The notes under the pieces: generated by a model | What the model was told of the DNA's origin: nothing | The model's input: only the letters and a program-made list of their open reading frames with translations | The model's database searches: none | Position numbers and translations under genes: made by a program | Shown: in pieces, positions 6,647 through 15,819 of the stretch | Layout of the letters: the number at the start of each line of letters is the position of its first letter | Position numbering within the stretch: the stretch's first letter is position 1 | Assembly (NCBI GenBank): GCA_016213345.1 | Contig: JACRAO010000060.1 | Coordinates: 1 to 24,682, forward strand | Direction of reading: 5' to 3' | DNA from: Bdellovibrio sp. | Lineage (GTDB): Bacteria > Bdellovibrionota > UBA1018 | DNA length: 24,682 bases

Positions 6647-8358
6647 ATATCTGGAAGGCTCAAATAGAAGAAATTAAGAATAAGTTTGGAGATCAAGAAG
6701 TACATGTGCCATTAATGGATTCCGCGGATATTCCTATTATATATTTTAAAAAAGAAATAATTTTAGATCTGTTTTCTTTTTTAAAATATAACCTAGGCTA
6801 TTCTTACCTTTCTGATATAACCGCTGTTGATAATCTCAATTTAGATCCATGTCGTTTTCAGGTTGTTTATCAGCTTTATTCTCCCACGGGTTACTCTAGA
6901 CTGCGGTTTAAAACCAAAGTTAACGAAGGCGAAGAAGTTATGACTTTAACTTCTTTATGGGAGGCGGCTAACTGGGCCGAGCGAGAGGTTTGGGACATGT
7001 TTGGAATCAAGTTTAAGGCTCACCCAGATCTCAGGAGAATCTTAATGGACTCTCGCTGGGAGGGGCATCCACTTAGAAAAGATTATCCTGTCAGGGGCTA
7101 TCAAATTTTTCCAACCTCTATGCCGCCGGATCCGACTTTGCTTGGGGTAAGCCCAGATCAAAAAGTATTAGAATACGCAAATGACCTTTGGACAGACTCA
7201 ACTACAATTGTAAACATTGGTCCAACACATCCGGCAATGCACGGTGCTTTAAGGATGGTTGCGCGGATCAATGGAGAAACCATAGAGAAATCCTATTGTG
7301 AATTTGGGTATACTCATCGGGCAAAGGAAAAATTGGGAGAAAACAGAACTTATCATCAGTTTATTGTTTATACAGATAGACTCAATTACTGTTCTTCTCT
7401 AATTAACAATACGGCGTATGCACTAGCAGTAGAAAAACTTTTAGCTCTAGATGTCCCACCGCGATGCAAATGGATACGCATGATGTGTACAGAAATCTCT
7501 CGCATTATCGATCATCTTGTCTGTGTCGGAATAAACGCCGTAGATCTCGGTGCTTTTTCTTATTTTCTTTATGGATATCATCAAAGAGAAGACGCTTACA
7601 CGCTAATTGAAAAACTTTGTGGTGCAAGGTTGACAACGTCTTATACCCGCATTGGGGGACTCATGGCAGATGCCCCGGATGGTTGGGAAAAAGAGGTAAA
7701 AAAATGGATTAATAAAACGCGAGACGTAGTTAATGAAATGGATCGGCTCTTAACAACAAATAAAATATGGTGCAATCGAACCAAAGGGATAGCTGTTTTT
7801 GACAAAGCGATGTGCATGAAATACAGTTATTCTGGTCCAAACGCCAGAGCCGCTGGGATTGACTGGGATTTGAGGCGCGATCAGCCCTGTTTGTTTTATA
7901 AAGATGTCGAATTTGACGTGCCAGTTTGCCAAGAAGGAGATATCTATTCGAGATATTTAGTGAGGCTCGAAGAAATCAAGCAGTCATTAAATATTTTATC
8001 TCAATGTGCAGATAAAATATCTAAGGGTCCTATTTGGGTAGAGGACAAAAGAATAAAAATTCCTGACAAGCAAGAAGTTTATAATGCGATGGAGGGCTTG
8101 ATTCATCACTTTAAATTTTTTATGACAGGGTTTGATGTTCCCGCTGGCGAGGCGTATACAACGTTCGAAGCCGCAAATGGAGAGCTTGGGTTTTATATTG
8201 TAAGCCGAGGCGGCCCACAAGCGTATAGGATGAGAATTCGGAGTCCGTCTGTTTATCATTATCAGGGTCTTTCGCCAATGGTAGAAGGAGAAAAGATCCC
8301 AGACCTTGTGGGTGCTTTGGGGAGTATAAATATTATAGCAGGCGAGCTGGACAGGTAA
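6643..8358 (+). CDS. nuoCD: Fused NADH-quinone oxidoreductase subunits C and D
   Basis: A 571-aa fusion of NuoC (about residues 1-165; WAEREVWDMFGIKF and HPLRKDYPVRGYQ are the family signature) and NuoD (about 185-571). NuoD forms the quinone-binding pocket with NuoB and is related to the large subunit of [NiFe] hydrogenases. THPAMHG (His200) and DRLNY (Tyr249) correspond to the quinone head-group ligands of the family, and the C-terminal GELDR ending is typical. It starts inside the nuoB stop codon. The C-D fusion occurs in several proteobacterial groups. All domains look intact. Confidence 0.97.
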   Translation: MNIWKAQIEEIKNKFGDQEVHVPLMDSADIPIIYFKKEIILDLFSFLKYNLGYSYLSDITAVDNLNLDPCRFQVVYQLYSPTGYSRLRFKTKVNEGEEVMTLTSLWEAANWAEREVWDMFGIKFKAHPDLRRILMDSRWEGHPLRKDYPVRGYQIFPTSMPPDPTLLGVSPDQKVLEYANDLWTDSTTIVNIGPTHPAMHGALRMVARINGETIEKSYCEFGYTHRAKEKLGENRTYHQFIVYTDRLNYCSSLINNTAYALAVEKLLALDVPPRCKWIRMMCTEISRIIDHLVCVGINAVDLGAFSYFLYGYHQREDAYTLIEKLCGARLTTSYTRIGGLMADAPDGWEKEVKKWINKTRDVVNEMDRLLTTNKIWCNRTKGIAVFDKAMCMKYSYSGPNARAAGIDWDLRRDQPCLFYKDVEFDVPVCQEGDIYSRYLVRLEEIKQSLNILSQCADKISKGPIWVEDKRIKIPDKQEVYNAMEGLIHHFKFFMTGFDVPAGEAYTTFEAANGELGFYIVSRGGPQAYRMRIRSPSVYHYQGLSPMVEGEKIPDLVGALGSINIIAGELDR

Positions 8359-8364
8359 AGATTT

Positions 8365-8835
8365 ATGCAGAAACTTCTTTCAGAAGCATTTTATTTAGAA
8401 ATGAAAAAACTAGAGCCGAAATACCCAACTAGACTTGCCCTTTTGTTGCCGGCCTTGCATGCCGCCCAAAAAGAAACAAGTTGGTTATCTCCGGTTATAT
8501 TAGAAGAAATCGCAAAGTATATAGGAATTCACCCGGCTCAAGTCAGGGAGGTGGCTTCTTTTTATACAATGTATAACTTAAAGCCAGTTGGAAAATATCA
8601 TCTGAAAATTTGTACAAATGTAGCCTGTATATTGAGAGGTGCTGAGCATTTAGTAAAATATTGTGAAAAGAAGTGGAACATCCAATGTGGAGAGACAACT
8701 TCAGACAAAAAGTTTACTTTGATGGAGGAAGAATGCCTGGGTGCCTGTGGGACAGCACCAGCGATGATGGTTAATGATGATTATTATGAAAACTTAAGCG
8801 TAGAGCAGTTAGAAGCGCTCATAGAGAGGTTATGA
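8365..8835 (+). CDS. nuoE: NADH-quinone oxidoreductase subunit E (cluster N1a)
   Basis: A 156-aa thioredoxin-fold [2Fe-2S] subunit of the NADH dehydrogenase module. The N1a ligands are visible as CTNVAC (Cys83, Cys88) and ECLGACGTAP (Cys124, Cys128). The N-terminal helical region (HPAQVREVASFYTMYN) is the usual family signature. It starts 6 bp after nuoCD and overlaps nuoF by 4 bp (ATGA). Confidence 0.98.
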   Translation: MQKLLSEAFYLEMKKLEPKYPTRLALLLPALHAAQKETSWLSPVILEEIAKYIGIHPAQVREVASFYTMYNLKPVGKYHLKICTNVACILRGAEHLVKYCEKKWNIQCGETTSDKKFTLMEEECLGACGTAPAMMVNDDYYENLSVEQLEALIERL

Positions 8836-10103
8836 CAGAGACACTTTTTATTCAACATTTTGGAAAAGAAGAAGCAAGAAAGATATCTTATTATGTCGAA
8901 AAAATGGAAGGCTACACGGCCCTTAAAAAAGCCATATCATTATCACAAGATGAAATAATAGGCGAAGTTAAGAAGGCAAATTTAAGAGGTCGTGGCGGCG
9001 CTGGGTTTCCTGCTGGTATAAAATGGGGATTTATTCCCAAGCAGTCATCAAAACCCAAGTATTTTGTTTGTAATGCAGACGAATCTGAGCCCGGGACATT
9101 CAAAGACAGAGATCTAATGCGCTATACTCCTCATCTTGTATTAGAGGGAATAATTATTGGTGGCTATGCTATTGGATCAAACACCGGGTATATTTATATT
9201 CGTGGAGAGTACACAAGAGAGGCTGGGCTTTTACAAGCTGCCATAGATGAGGCGTATGAAAAAGGTTATTTAGGAAAAAATATTTTAGGATCCCCTTTTT
9301 CGTTTGATATTACTGTGCACAGAGGTGCTGGGGCATATATTTGTGGCGAAGAAACCGGACTCTTAAATTCCTTAGAAGGCAAAAGAGGGGAGCCCAGGGT
9401 AAAGCCGCCTTTTCCTGCGCAGGCAGGAGCATTTGGTGGTCCAACTATTGTCAATAATGTCGAAACAATAGCTTCGATTCCTTTTATTATAAGACGCGGC
9501 GGTGATTGGTTTGCAAAATTAGGAAAATTAGAAAAATCAGGTGGAACACGTTTGTTTGGTGTTTCTGGACATGTAAAAAAACCCGGTCTCTATGAATTGG
9601 GCTCAGGAAGTGTCACAATTCGTGAGCTTATTTACGATTATTGTGGTGGTATTTTAGACGATAGAAAATTAAAAGCCGTCATTCCAGGTGGGTCTTCTGC
9701 CCCAGTTTTGACCGCAGATGAAATAGATGTGGTTTTAGATATAGAGCCACTAATGAAGGTAGGCTCCATGTTGGGTTCTGCTGGGATTATTGTAGTTAAT
9801 GAAACATTTTGTGTCGTCAAATTGCTTGCTCGCATGATTAAGTTTTATGCTCATGAGTCGTGTGGGCAATGCACACCCTGTCGCGAAGGTTGCCAATGGA
9901 TGGAAAATATTATTGAACGCATAGAGCATGGAGGTGGAGAAGAACGAGATCTAAATTTACTTTTAGACATTGCTGACAACATTAACGGTAAGACCCTATG
10001 TGCTTTAGGTGATGCAGCTGCTGGTCCGGTGATGAGTTTTGTAAAAAAATTCAGGTCAGATTTTGAACAACACATTAGAGGAAAAAAATGCCCAAATGCA
10101 TAA
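8832..10103 (+). CDS. nuoF: NADH-quinone oxidoreductase subunit F (NADH and FMN binding)
   Basis: A 423-aa subunit that oxidises NADH with FMN and passes electrons to [4Fe-4S] cluster N3. The glycine-rich LRGRGGAGFPAGIKW (about 51-65) binds the nucleotide and flavin; NADESEPGTFKDR (81-93) and GAGAYICGEETGL (165-177) are further FMN/NADH signatures. The N3 ligands are Cys344, Cys347 and Cys350 (SCGQCTPC) and Cys390. Length is typical. It overlaps nuoE by 4 bp and nuoG by 16 bp. Confidence 0.98.
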   Translation: MTETLFIQHFGKEEARKISYYVEKMEGYTALKKAISLSQDEIIGEVKKANLRGRGGAGFPAGIKWGFIPKQSSKPKYFVCNADESEPGTFKDRDLMRYTPHLVLEGIIIGGYAIGSNTGYIYIRGEYTREAGLLQAAIDEAYEKGYLGKNILGSPFSFDITVHRGAGAYICGEETGLLNSLEGKRGEPRVKPPFPAQAGAFGGPTIVNNVETIASIPFIIRRGGDWFAKLGKLEKSGGTRLFGVSGHVKKPGLYELGSGSVTIRELIYDYCGGILDDRKLKAVIPGGSSAPVLTADEIDVVLDIEPLMKVGSMLGSAGIIVVNETFCVVKLLARMIKFYAHESCGQCTPCREGCQWMENIIERIEHGGGEERDLNLLLDIADNINGKTLCALGDAAAGPVMSFVKKFRSDFEQHIRGKKCPNA

Positions 10104-11509
10104 TTAACGGCAAAGAAGCCGAATTTAAGCCAGGAGAAAACATAATCGAGGTAGCCAAGAGAGTTGGTATTTATATACCTTATTATTGTTATCACCCGGC
10201 CTTATCTATTGTCGCACAATGTAGAATGTGTGCCGTTGAGATCGAAAAAATGCCAAAATTACAAACAGCGTGTTCAACTCCAGCCACTGAAGGAATGATT
10301 ATTAAGACCACAACAGAAAGGGTTAAAAAAAACCAAAGAGCGATCATGGAGTTTTTATTACTAAATCACCCGCTTGATTGTCCGATCTGTGACAAATCAG
10401 GAGAATGCGATTTGCAAGATTTTTCTTTTCAATATGGCGATTCATTTATGCGCTCCTCAGAAGAAAGGCGTACTTATGTCGATTTAGACATTGGTGGTGT
10501 GATTAAGAAAAACATGAATCGTTGTATCCATTGTACGCGCTGTTTGCGTTTTGCAGAGGGGGTTGCTGAGATTCATGAGATGGTTGCGGTTAAGAGAGGA
10601 AATAATATTGAAATTTCAACCATTGATGATCGCCCATTAGAGACTGATTATGCAGGAAACTATGCTGATATTTGTCCAACCGGGTCTTTATCTATAAAGG
10701 ATTTTCGTTTTAAAAAGAGAGTTTGGTATTTAAAAAAGACTCCCACCGTTTGTGAGGGATGTTCGCGCGGTTGTAATATGGAAGTTCACGAAGAGCGTGG
10801 TACTGTCTATCGATGTGTGCCCAGAGTGAATCTTGAAATTAATAAGTATTGGCTTTGTGATGAGGGAAGATTTAATTTCAAGTATGTCAATAGTGAAAAC
10901 AGGCTCACAGAGCCAAGCATTAAGAGCGCACAAAAATTTGATTTTTGTGACTGGAGCACCGCCATTGAAAAATCAAGAGAGTTTTTTCAAGGAAAGAAAA
11001 CGACAGTACTTGTAGGGTCAGATTTGACACAAGAAGAAATCAAATTAATATTGGATTTTATTCCAAAACAAATTTCTGTTTTGAGTTTTTTTCATTACGG
11101 AACCCCTGGAGTTTTGTTTTCTAAAGACGATGGTCCAGCAGACCGTATTTTAAAAATGAAAAGTAAAACGAGTAATTTGTATGGTATTGAAAAGTTGGGG
11201 CTCACAGGTTTTGAAAAATATTCGCCACAGACCGGGGCGTTTTTAGTGTTTCGCGGAGGCCGTGCCTCGGTGCCGGATCTGGGAGGTATTCCTACAGTTG
11301 GAATAGGCGTTTTTCAAAAAACAATAATTGAAAATTTTAAAATTATTTTACCAGGCACGACATTTGTTGAAAAAGATGGCACGATTTTTAATTTTGAGGG
11401 AGTGGAGCAAAAATTTAAAAGGGCCATATTACCTCCTGGGCAGTCAAAAAACCTATCTGAAATTTTTATGTTATGGGCTCATTTGGGAGCAGCAAGGAGA
11501 GCGGCGTAA
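10088..11509 (+). CDS. nuoG: NADH-quinone oxidoreductase subunit G, short form with N7 ligands
   Basis: A 473-aa Fe-S subunit of the NADH arm. N1b [2Fe-2S]: Cys34, Cys45, Cys48, Cys62. N5: His94, Cys98, Cys101, Cys107. N4: Cys146, Cys149, Cys152, Cys196. A further CxxCxxxCx27C pattern (Cys222, 225, 229, 257) matches the ligand spacing of the off-path cluster N7 found in many bacterial enzymes. After about residue 265 only some 200 residues remain, against about 450-650 in full-length NuoG, so the molybdopterin-oxidoreductase-like domain is mostly missing. Tight coupling to nuoF and nuoH (TAATG) argues that the short form is genuine and not a frameshift. Confidence 0.95.
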   Translation: MPKCIINGKEAEFKPGENIIEVAKRVGIYIPYYCYHPALSIVAQCRMCAVEIEKMPKLQTACSTPATEGMIIKTTTERVKKNQRAIMEFLLLNHPLDCPICDKSGECDLQDFSFQYGDSFMRSSEERRTYVDLDIGGVIKKNMNRCIHCTRCLRFAEGVAEIHEMVAVKRGNNIEISTIDDRPLETDYAGNYADICPTGSLSIKDFRFKKRVWYLKKTPTVCEGCSRGCNMEVHEERGTVYRCVPRVNLEINKYWLCDEGRFNFKYVNSENRLTEPSIKSAQKFDFCDWSTAIEKSREFFQGKKTTVLVGSDLTQEEIKLILDFIPKQISVLSFFHYGTPGVLFSKDDGPADRILKMKSKTSNLYGIEKLGLTGFEKYSPQTGAFLVFRGGRASVPDLGGIPTVGIGVFQKTIIENFKIILPGTTFVEKDGTIFNFEGVEQKFKRAILPPGQSKNLSEIFMLWAHLGAARRAA

Positions 11510-12600
11510 TGGATTTTATTGATTGGATCATTTTGGGCATAAAAATAGGAGCGCTGCTGATAGCCTTATTGAGTGTAGCACCCGTTATGAGCTGGGTGGA
11601 GAGACGGGGTTCGGCTCTTATGCAAAATCGTCTTGGTCCAAACCGAGTTGGTCCATTTGGACTCATTCAGCCAATTGCTGATGCTGTTAAGTTTATGTTT
11701 AAGGAAGATCCTGTGCCTGGTCATGTTTCAAAATTTTATTATGTACTTGCTCCTTTGATTGCGTTTATTCCGGCACTAACAACTTTTTCTGTAATTCCGT
11801 TTGCCAGTTCTATTGAGGTTATGGGTAGGGTTGTTCGGTTTCAAGTGGCCGATCTCAATGTGGGGTTTCTTTACATTTTTGCTATAGCGGCACTGGGTAT
11901 TTATGGAGTCGTTGTGGCAGGTTGGGCGTCAAACAATAAGTATTCTCTCTTAGGCAGTGTTCGTAGCTCGTCGCAGATGATTAGCTATGAGCTTTCGATG
12001 GGGCTTTCGGTAATTGGCGTGATTATGATTTTTTCAAGCGTTAATCTAAACGATATTGTTCGCGACCAGGGTAATGTGCTTTTTCATCTGGGGCAATTTG
12101 CTATTCCAAAATGGGGAATTTTTGTTCAACCTTTAGGGTTTTTGATTTTTCTTATAACAGTGTTTGCAGAAACCAATAGGCTTCCCTTTGACTTACCCGA
12201 AGGAGATAGTGAGATTATTGCCGGATATCACCTAGAGTATGGATCAATGAAATTTGCCATGTTTATGATGGCTGAGTATATAAATATGGCAACTGTTTCT
12301 GGTTTATTGGCCACATTATATTTTGGTGGTTGGCAAATGCTCCCAGGTATGCACACCCTTTTGGAGTCTTTTTCACTCTCTGGTTCGTTAAGCGGTATTA
12401 CATATGAGTGGGTAAGAATTGTGTTTGAGATGTTTTCTTTTGTAATTAAAGTTGCATTCTTTATGTGGTTTTTTGTTTGGGTTAGGTGGACCTTGCCAAG
12501 GTTTCGTTTTGATCAGCTTATGGGTTTTGGATGGAAAGTGATGTTCCCACTTTCTTTGGTGAATATTTTGTTAACAGGTATTTTTATAAAGGTTATGTAG
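11509..12600 (+). CDS. nuoH: NADH-quinone oxidoreductase subunit H
   Basis: A 363-aa membrane subunit that forms the floor of the quinone chamber and the start of the proton path. I chose ATG 11509, which overlaps the nuoG stop (TAATG) and has AAGGAGA at 11494-11500. VERRGSALMQNRLGPNRVGP, GLIQPIADAVKF, ETNRLPFDLPE and GDSEIIAGYHLEYG are family signatures containing the conserved acidic residues. About eight membrane segments are expected. No H paralogue is visible in the ghost set within this window. Confidence 0.97.
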   Translation: MDFIDWIILGIKIGALLIALLSVAPVMSWVERRGSALMQNRLGPNRVGPFGLIQPIADAVKFMFKEDPVPGHVSKFYYVLAPLIAFIPALTTFSVIPFASSIEVMGRVVRFQVADLNVGFLYIFAIAALGIYGVVVAGWASNNKYSLLGSVRSSSQMISYELSMGLSVIGVIMIFSSVNLNDIVRDQGNVLFHLGQFAIPKWGIFVQPLGFLIFLITVFAETNRLPFDLPEGDSEIIAGYHLEYGSMKFAMFMMAEYINMATVSGLLATLYFGGWQMLPGMHTLLESFSLSGSLSGITYEWVRIVFEMFSFVIKVAFFMWFFVWVRWTLPRFRFDQLMGFGWKVMFPLSLVNILLTGIFIKVM

Positions 12601-12601
12601 A

Positions 12602-13045
12602 ATGTTATTAAAACCAAAAACAAGCATTTTGCAGAAAATATATCTCCCTGACATCATAATTGGCCTGTGGATCACAATTAAGAATTTCTTTTTTGGTAAA
12701 AAAGTTACTATTCAGTATCCAGAGGAACGAAGAAATTATTCTTCCCGTCTTAGGGGGATGCATTACATTAAAACAATAAATGGAGTCGAAAATTGCACGG
12801 CTTGTATGTTGTGTCCAACGGTTTGCCCTGCTGAGTGTATTCACATAGTGGCAGGAGAAAGACCGGATAAAGAAAAATATCCGATTTCTTTTGAGGTTGA
12901 CGTTTTAAGATGCTGCTTTTGTGGTATGTGCGAAGAGGCCTGCCCAAAAGACGCAATTAAGCTTAGTAATATTTATGAAATGAGCATGTTGAAAAGAAGT
13001 GTATATGAAAAAGATTTTTTATTAGAACAGAGAGGACATAAGTAA
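12602..13045 (+). CDS. nuoI: NADH-quinone oxidoreductase subunit I (clusters N6a and N6b)
   Basis: A 147-aa ferredoxin-like subunit that bridges NuoG and NuoB. It carries two classic CxxCxxCxxxC motifs: CTACMLCPTVCP and CCFCGMCEEACP (first Cys as ligand). These bind two [4Fe-4S] clusters. The N-terminal amphipathic part precedes the clusters, as in the family. It starts 1 bp after the nuoH stop and ends directly before nuoJ. Confidence 0.98.
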   Translation: MLLKPKTSILQKIYLPDIIIGLWITIKNFFFGKKVTIQYPEERRNYSSRLRGMHYIKTINGVENCTACMLCPTVCPAECIHIVAGERPDKEKYPISFEVDVLRCCFCGMCEEACPKDAIKLSNIYEMSMLKRSVYEKDFLLEQRGHK

Positions 13046-13570
13046 ATGGAGATATCGCCACTTTTTTTCTATTTATTTGCGGGCATCGCCATTGCATTTT
13101 CCTTATTTGTGGTTTTCAGCAAAAGTCCAATATCGAGTGCGTTTAGTTTGATTGTAGTGTTTTTTTGTTTTGCTGCGATTTATGCTCTTTTGGAGGCTCA
13201 TTTGATTGCCGCCCTTCAGATACTGGTCTATGCGGGAGCAATCATGGTGCTTTTTATTTTTGTTATTATGCTTCTGGGTGCAGATAAAGAGGTTTTAGAT
13301 TTTAAGAAAAGTTCAGTTTTTTTAAAGTGCAGCGCGGTTTTATTTTGTGGTATTGGCGTGTGTGGATTTGCTTGGGTTTTGTTTCATTCGCCAATATTAA
13401 TAGGAACGGGACCGCATTCTTTAGAAAAAATAAAAATGGTGGGCGGCAACACACGCGCTATATCTGAACTTTTATTTTCAGAGTATGTTTTACCGTTTGA
13501 ACTCACGTCTATTTTACTTTTAGTTGGGATTGTTGGTTGTGTGGTTCTCGTAAAGAGGAAGTCATTATGA
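13046..13570 (+). CDS. nuoJ: NADH-quinone oxidoreductase subunit J
   Basis: A 174-aa membrane subunit with five expected TM segments. TM3 contains LVYAGAIMVLFIFVIML, the conserved pi-bulge segment that changes conformation in the coupling cycle. The start codon follows the nuoI stop directly, and the end overlaps nuoK by 4 bp. This copy is the internal reference against which the upstream J-like protein (2-397) shows loss of the Tyr and Gly. Confidence 0.96.
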   Translation: MEISPLFFYLFAGIAIAFSLFVVFSKSPISSAFSLIVVFFCFAAIYALLEAHLIAALQILVYAGAIMVLFIFVIMLLGADKEVLDFKKSSVFLKCSAVLFCGIGVCGFAWVLFHSPILIGTGPHSLEKIKMVGGNTRAISELLFSEYVLPFELTSILLLVGIVGCVVLVKRKSL

Positions 13571-13878
13571 GTGTACAAATAAACCCGCAGATTGTTTTGG
13601 TGTTTGCTGCTATTATATTTTTTATTGGACTCGTGGGGGTTTTGGTCCGGAAAAATATTATTATTGTTCTCATGTGCATTGAACTTATGTTAAATGCAGT
13701 TAATTTAACTTTTATTTCGTTTTCAAGAATTTTGAATCACCTTGGCGGACAAGTTTCTGTTTTTTTTATTATTACGGTTGCGGCGGCAGAAAGTGCGGTG
13801 GGTCTTGGGCTTGTGATTGCGCTTTTCAGAACCCTAAGAAGTGTAGATACTGATTCTATTGAGTTATTAAAAGGATAA
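13567..13878 (+). CDS. nuoK: NADH-quinone oxidoreductase subunit K
   Basis: A 103-aa three-TM subunit. ATG 13567 overlaps the nuoJ stop (ATGA). Both essential membrane glutamates are present: Glu39 in LMCIELMLNAVNL and Glu75 in VAAAESAVGLGL. They belong to the charged axis that links the quinone site to the antiporter-like subunits. This is the intact counterpart of the paralogue at 403-696. Confidence 0.98.
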   Translation: MSVQINPQIVLVFAAIIFFIGLVGVLVRKNIIIVLMCIELMLNAVNLTFISFSRILNHLGGQVSVFFIITVAAAESAVGLGLVIALFRTLRSVDTDSIELLKG

Positions 13879-13884
13879 AGAATA

Positions 13885-15819
13885 ATGTTAGGACTTATTG
13901 TTGGTTTCCCGCTTTTTGGTTTTTTAGTTAACGGGATTTGGTATCTGGTTTTTCAGTCTTCACCGAGTGCTAAAAAAGCAAATTCTGTTGTTACCGGGTT
14001 GATCTCGACTCTTGCTATTTCTGTCTCGTTCGCTATGTCTCTATGGTTGTTTTATAAATTTTCACTAGTGTCAGAATCAAGCAGAGTAATAGAACAGAAA
14101 ATTTTTTCTTGGATTCAATTTAGCGGATTACAAGTAGATTTTATTTTACGACTAGATGCGCTGTCTCTTGTTTTTTGCCTGGTTGTCTCTGGTGTGGGGG
14201 CACTTATTCATCTTTATTCTATTGGCTACATGGCCCACGATAAAACACCTGGTAAATTTTTTGCATATTTAAATTTATTTTGCTTTGCGATGCTGGTTTT
14301 GGTTTTGGGGGGTTCACTGCCCGTGTTGTTTCTGGGGTGGGAAGGCGTGGGGCTATGTAGTTACTTGCTTATTGGTTATTGGTACGAAGATTATGAAAAA
14401 GCAATAGCTGGAAAAAAAGCATTTGTAGTAAATCGTATTGGGGACTTTGGTTTTTTACTTGGTATGTTTTTAATTTTTACTTCTTTCGGAACTTTAGATT
14501 TCGAATCTTTAAGGTTATCTGTTATTCAGGGAAACGCCCCAAGTTTGCCACATCTTATTGAGTCAGGAACGGTTACGGCTATTTGTCTTTTATTATTTTT
14601 GGGATGCACGGGAAAGTCGGCTCAAATTCCTCTTTACGTTTGGTTACCTGATGCAATGGCAGGACCAACACCTGTTTCTGCCCTTATTCACGCTGCTACA
14701 ATGGTTACTTCTGGAATTTATTTAGTGGCGCGTATGAATTTTTTATTTTCGTTATCGCCAATGGCCATGCAAATAGTTGCAGTTACCGGAGGGCTGACGG
14801 CAGTGTTTGCAGGTACAATTGCGGTGGCGCAAACTGACATAAAGAAAATTTTAGCATATTCAACAGTGTCACAATTGGGATACATGTTTTTGGGTTGTGG
14901 AGTTGGAGCGTTTAGTGCGGGAGTTTTTCATGTAGTGACCCATGCGTTTTTTAAAGCTCTTTTATTTTTGGGTGCGGGCAGTGTGATTCACGGCATGCAC
15001 GAAGAACAAAATATTTTAAAGATGGGAAATTTAAGAAAACACATGCCAAAAACCTATCTTGTATTTTTCGTAGCATGGCTGGCTATTTGCGGTATCCCTC
15101 CTTTTTCTGGGTTTTTTTCGAAGGACGAAATTTTATGGAAGACGTTTAGTTCCCATGGTGGATCTGTTTGGCTTTGGGTTTTAGGGGTGTTGGGCGCTGT
15201 CTTAACTGCATTTTATATGACAAGGCTTTTTGTTTTGACTTTTTTAGGGGATTACCGTGGGTCTAATGACCATAAAATACACGACTCTCCATCTGTTATG
15301 ATTATTCCACTGCAAATATTGGCGGTTTTCAGTTTGATTGGAGGGCTGATTGGTATCCCGCATTTCAATTGGATTGAGCATTGGCTTTTATCTGTAATAC
15401 CCCATCACGAGATCGAAGATTTATCTTCACATTCGCTTGAATGGATACTTATGGGAGTTAGCGTTTTAGTGGCTGTGGTTGGAATTGCTTTTGCTTTTAG
15501 ATTTTATCGTAACCTAAACAGAGCTAATGAGTTGAAACAAAAATTTTCAAGACTTCACAAAATCATACAGCATAAATGGTTCATAGATGAGATTTATGAA
15601 TTTTTATTAGTAAAACCAATTCATGCTTTTTCAAAAAATCTTTGGTTAGAAATGGATGTCAGCATAGTAGATCGTTTGATGGTTGGGTTTGGAAAATTTT
15701 CACAATGGAGCGGTCAAGGCTTAAGAGTTCTCCATACTGGTGTGGTGCAGGTTTATCTTATTTTTATATTGTTGGGTGTATTTTTGGCTTTAGGGTATTT
15801 AATTTATGGCATGGTTTAA
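13885..15819 (+). CDS. nuoL: NADH-quinone oxidoreductase subunit L (distal proton pump)
   Basis: A 644-aa antiporter-like subunit at the tip of the membrane arm. All expected residues are present: Glu153 (LGWEGVGLCSYLLIG), Lys244 (GKSAQIPLYVWLPDA), His269 (ALIHAATMVTSG), His349 and His353 (FHVVTHAFFK), Lys357, and Lys413-Asp414 (PPFSGFFSKDE). The C-terminal lateral helix HL and terminal TM (SQWSGQGLRVLHTGVVQ) are present. It overlaps nuoM by 14 bp. Confidence 0.98.
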   Translation: MLGLIVGFPLFGFLVNGIWYLVFQSSPSAKKANSVVTGLISTLAISVSFAMSLWLFYKFSLVSESSRVIEQKIFSWIQFSGLQVDFILRLDALSLVFCLVVSGVGALIHLYSIGYMAHDKTPGKFFAYLNLFCFAMLVLVLGGSLPVLFLGWEGVGLCSYLLIGYWYEDYEKAIAGKKAFVVNRIGDFGFLLGMFLIFTSFGTLDFESLRLSVIQGNAPSLPHLIESGTVTAICLLLFLGCTGKSAQIPLYVWLPDAMAGPTPVSALIHAATMVTSGIYLVARMNFLFSLSPMAMQIVAVTGGLTAVFAGTIAVAQTDIKKILAYSTVSQLGYMFLGCGVGAFSAGVFHVVTHAFFKALLFLGAGSVIHGMHEEQNILKMGNLRKHMPKTYLVFFVAWLAICGIPPFSGFFSKDEILWKTFSSHGGSVWLWVLGVLGAVLTAFYMTRLFVLTFLGDYRGSNDHKIHDSPSVMIIPLQILAVFSLIGGLIGIPHFNWIEHWLLSVIPHHEIEDLSSHSLEWILMGVSVLVAVVGIAFAFRFYRNLNRANELKQKFSRLHKIIQHKWFIDEIYEFLLVKPIHAFSKNLWLEMDVSIVDRLMVGFGKFSQWSGQGLRVLHTGVVQVYLIFILLGVFLALGYLIYGMV

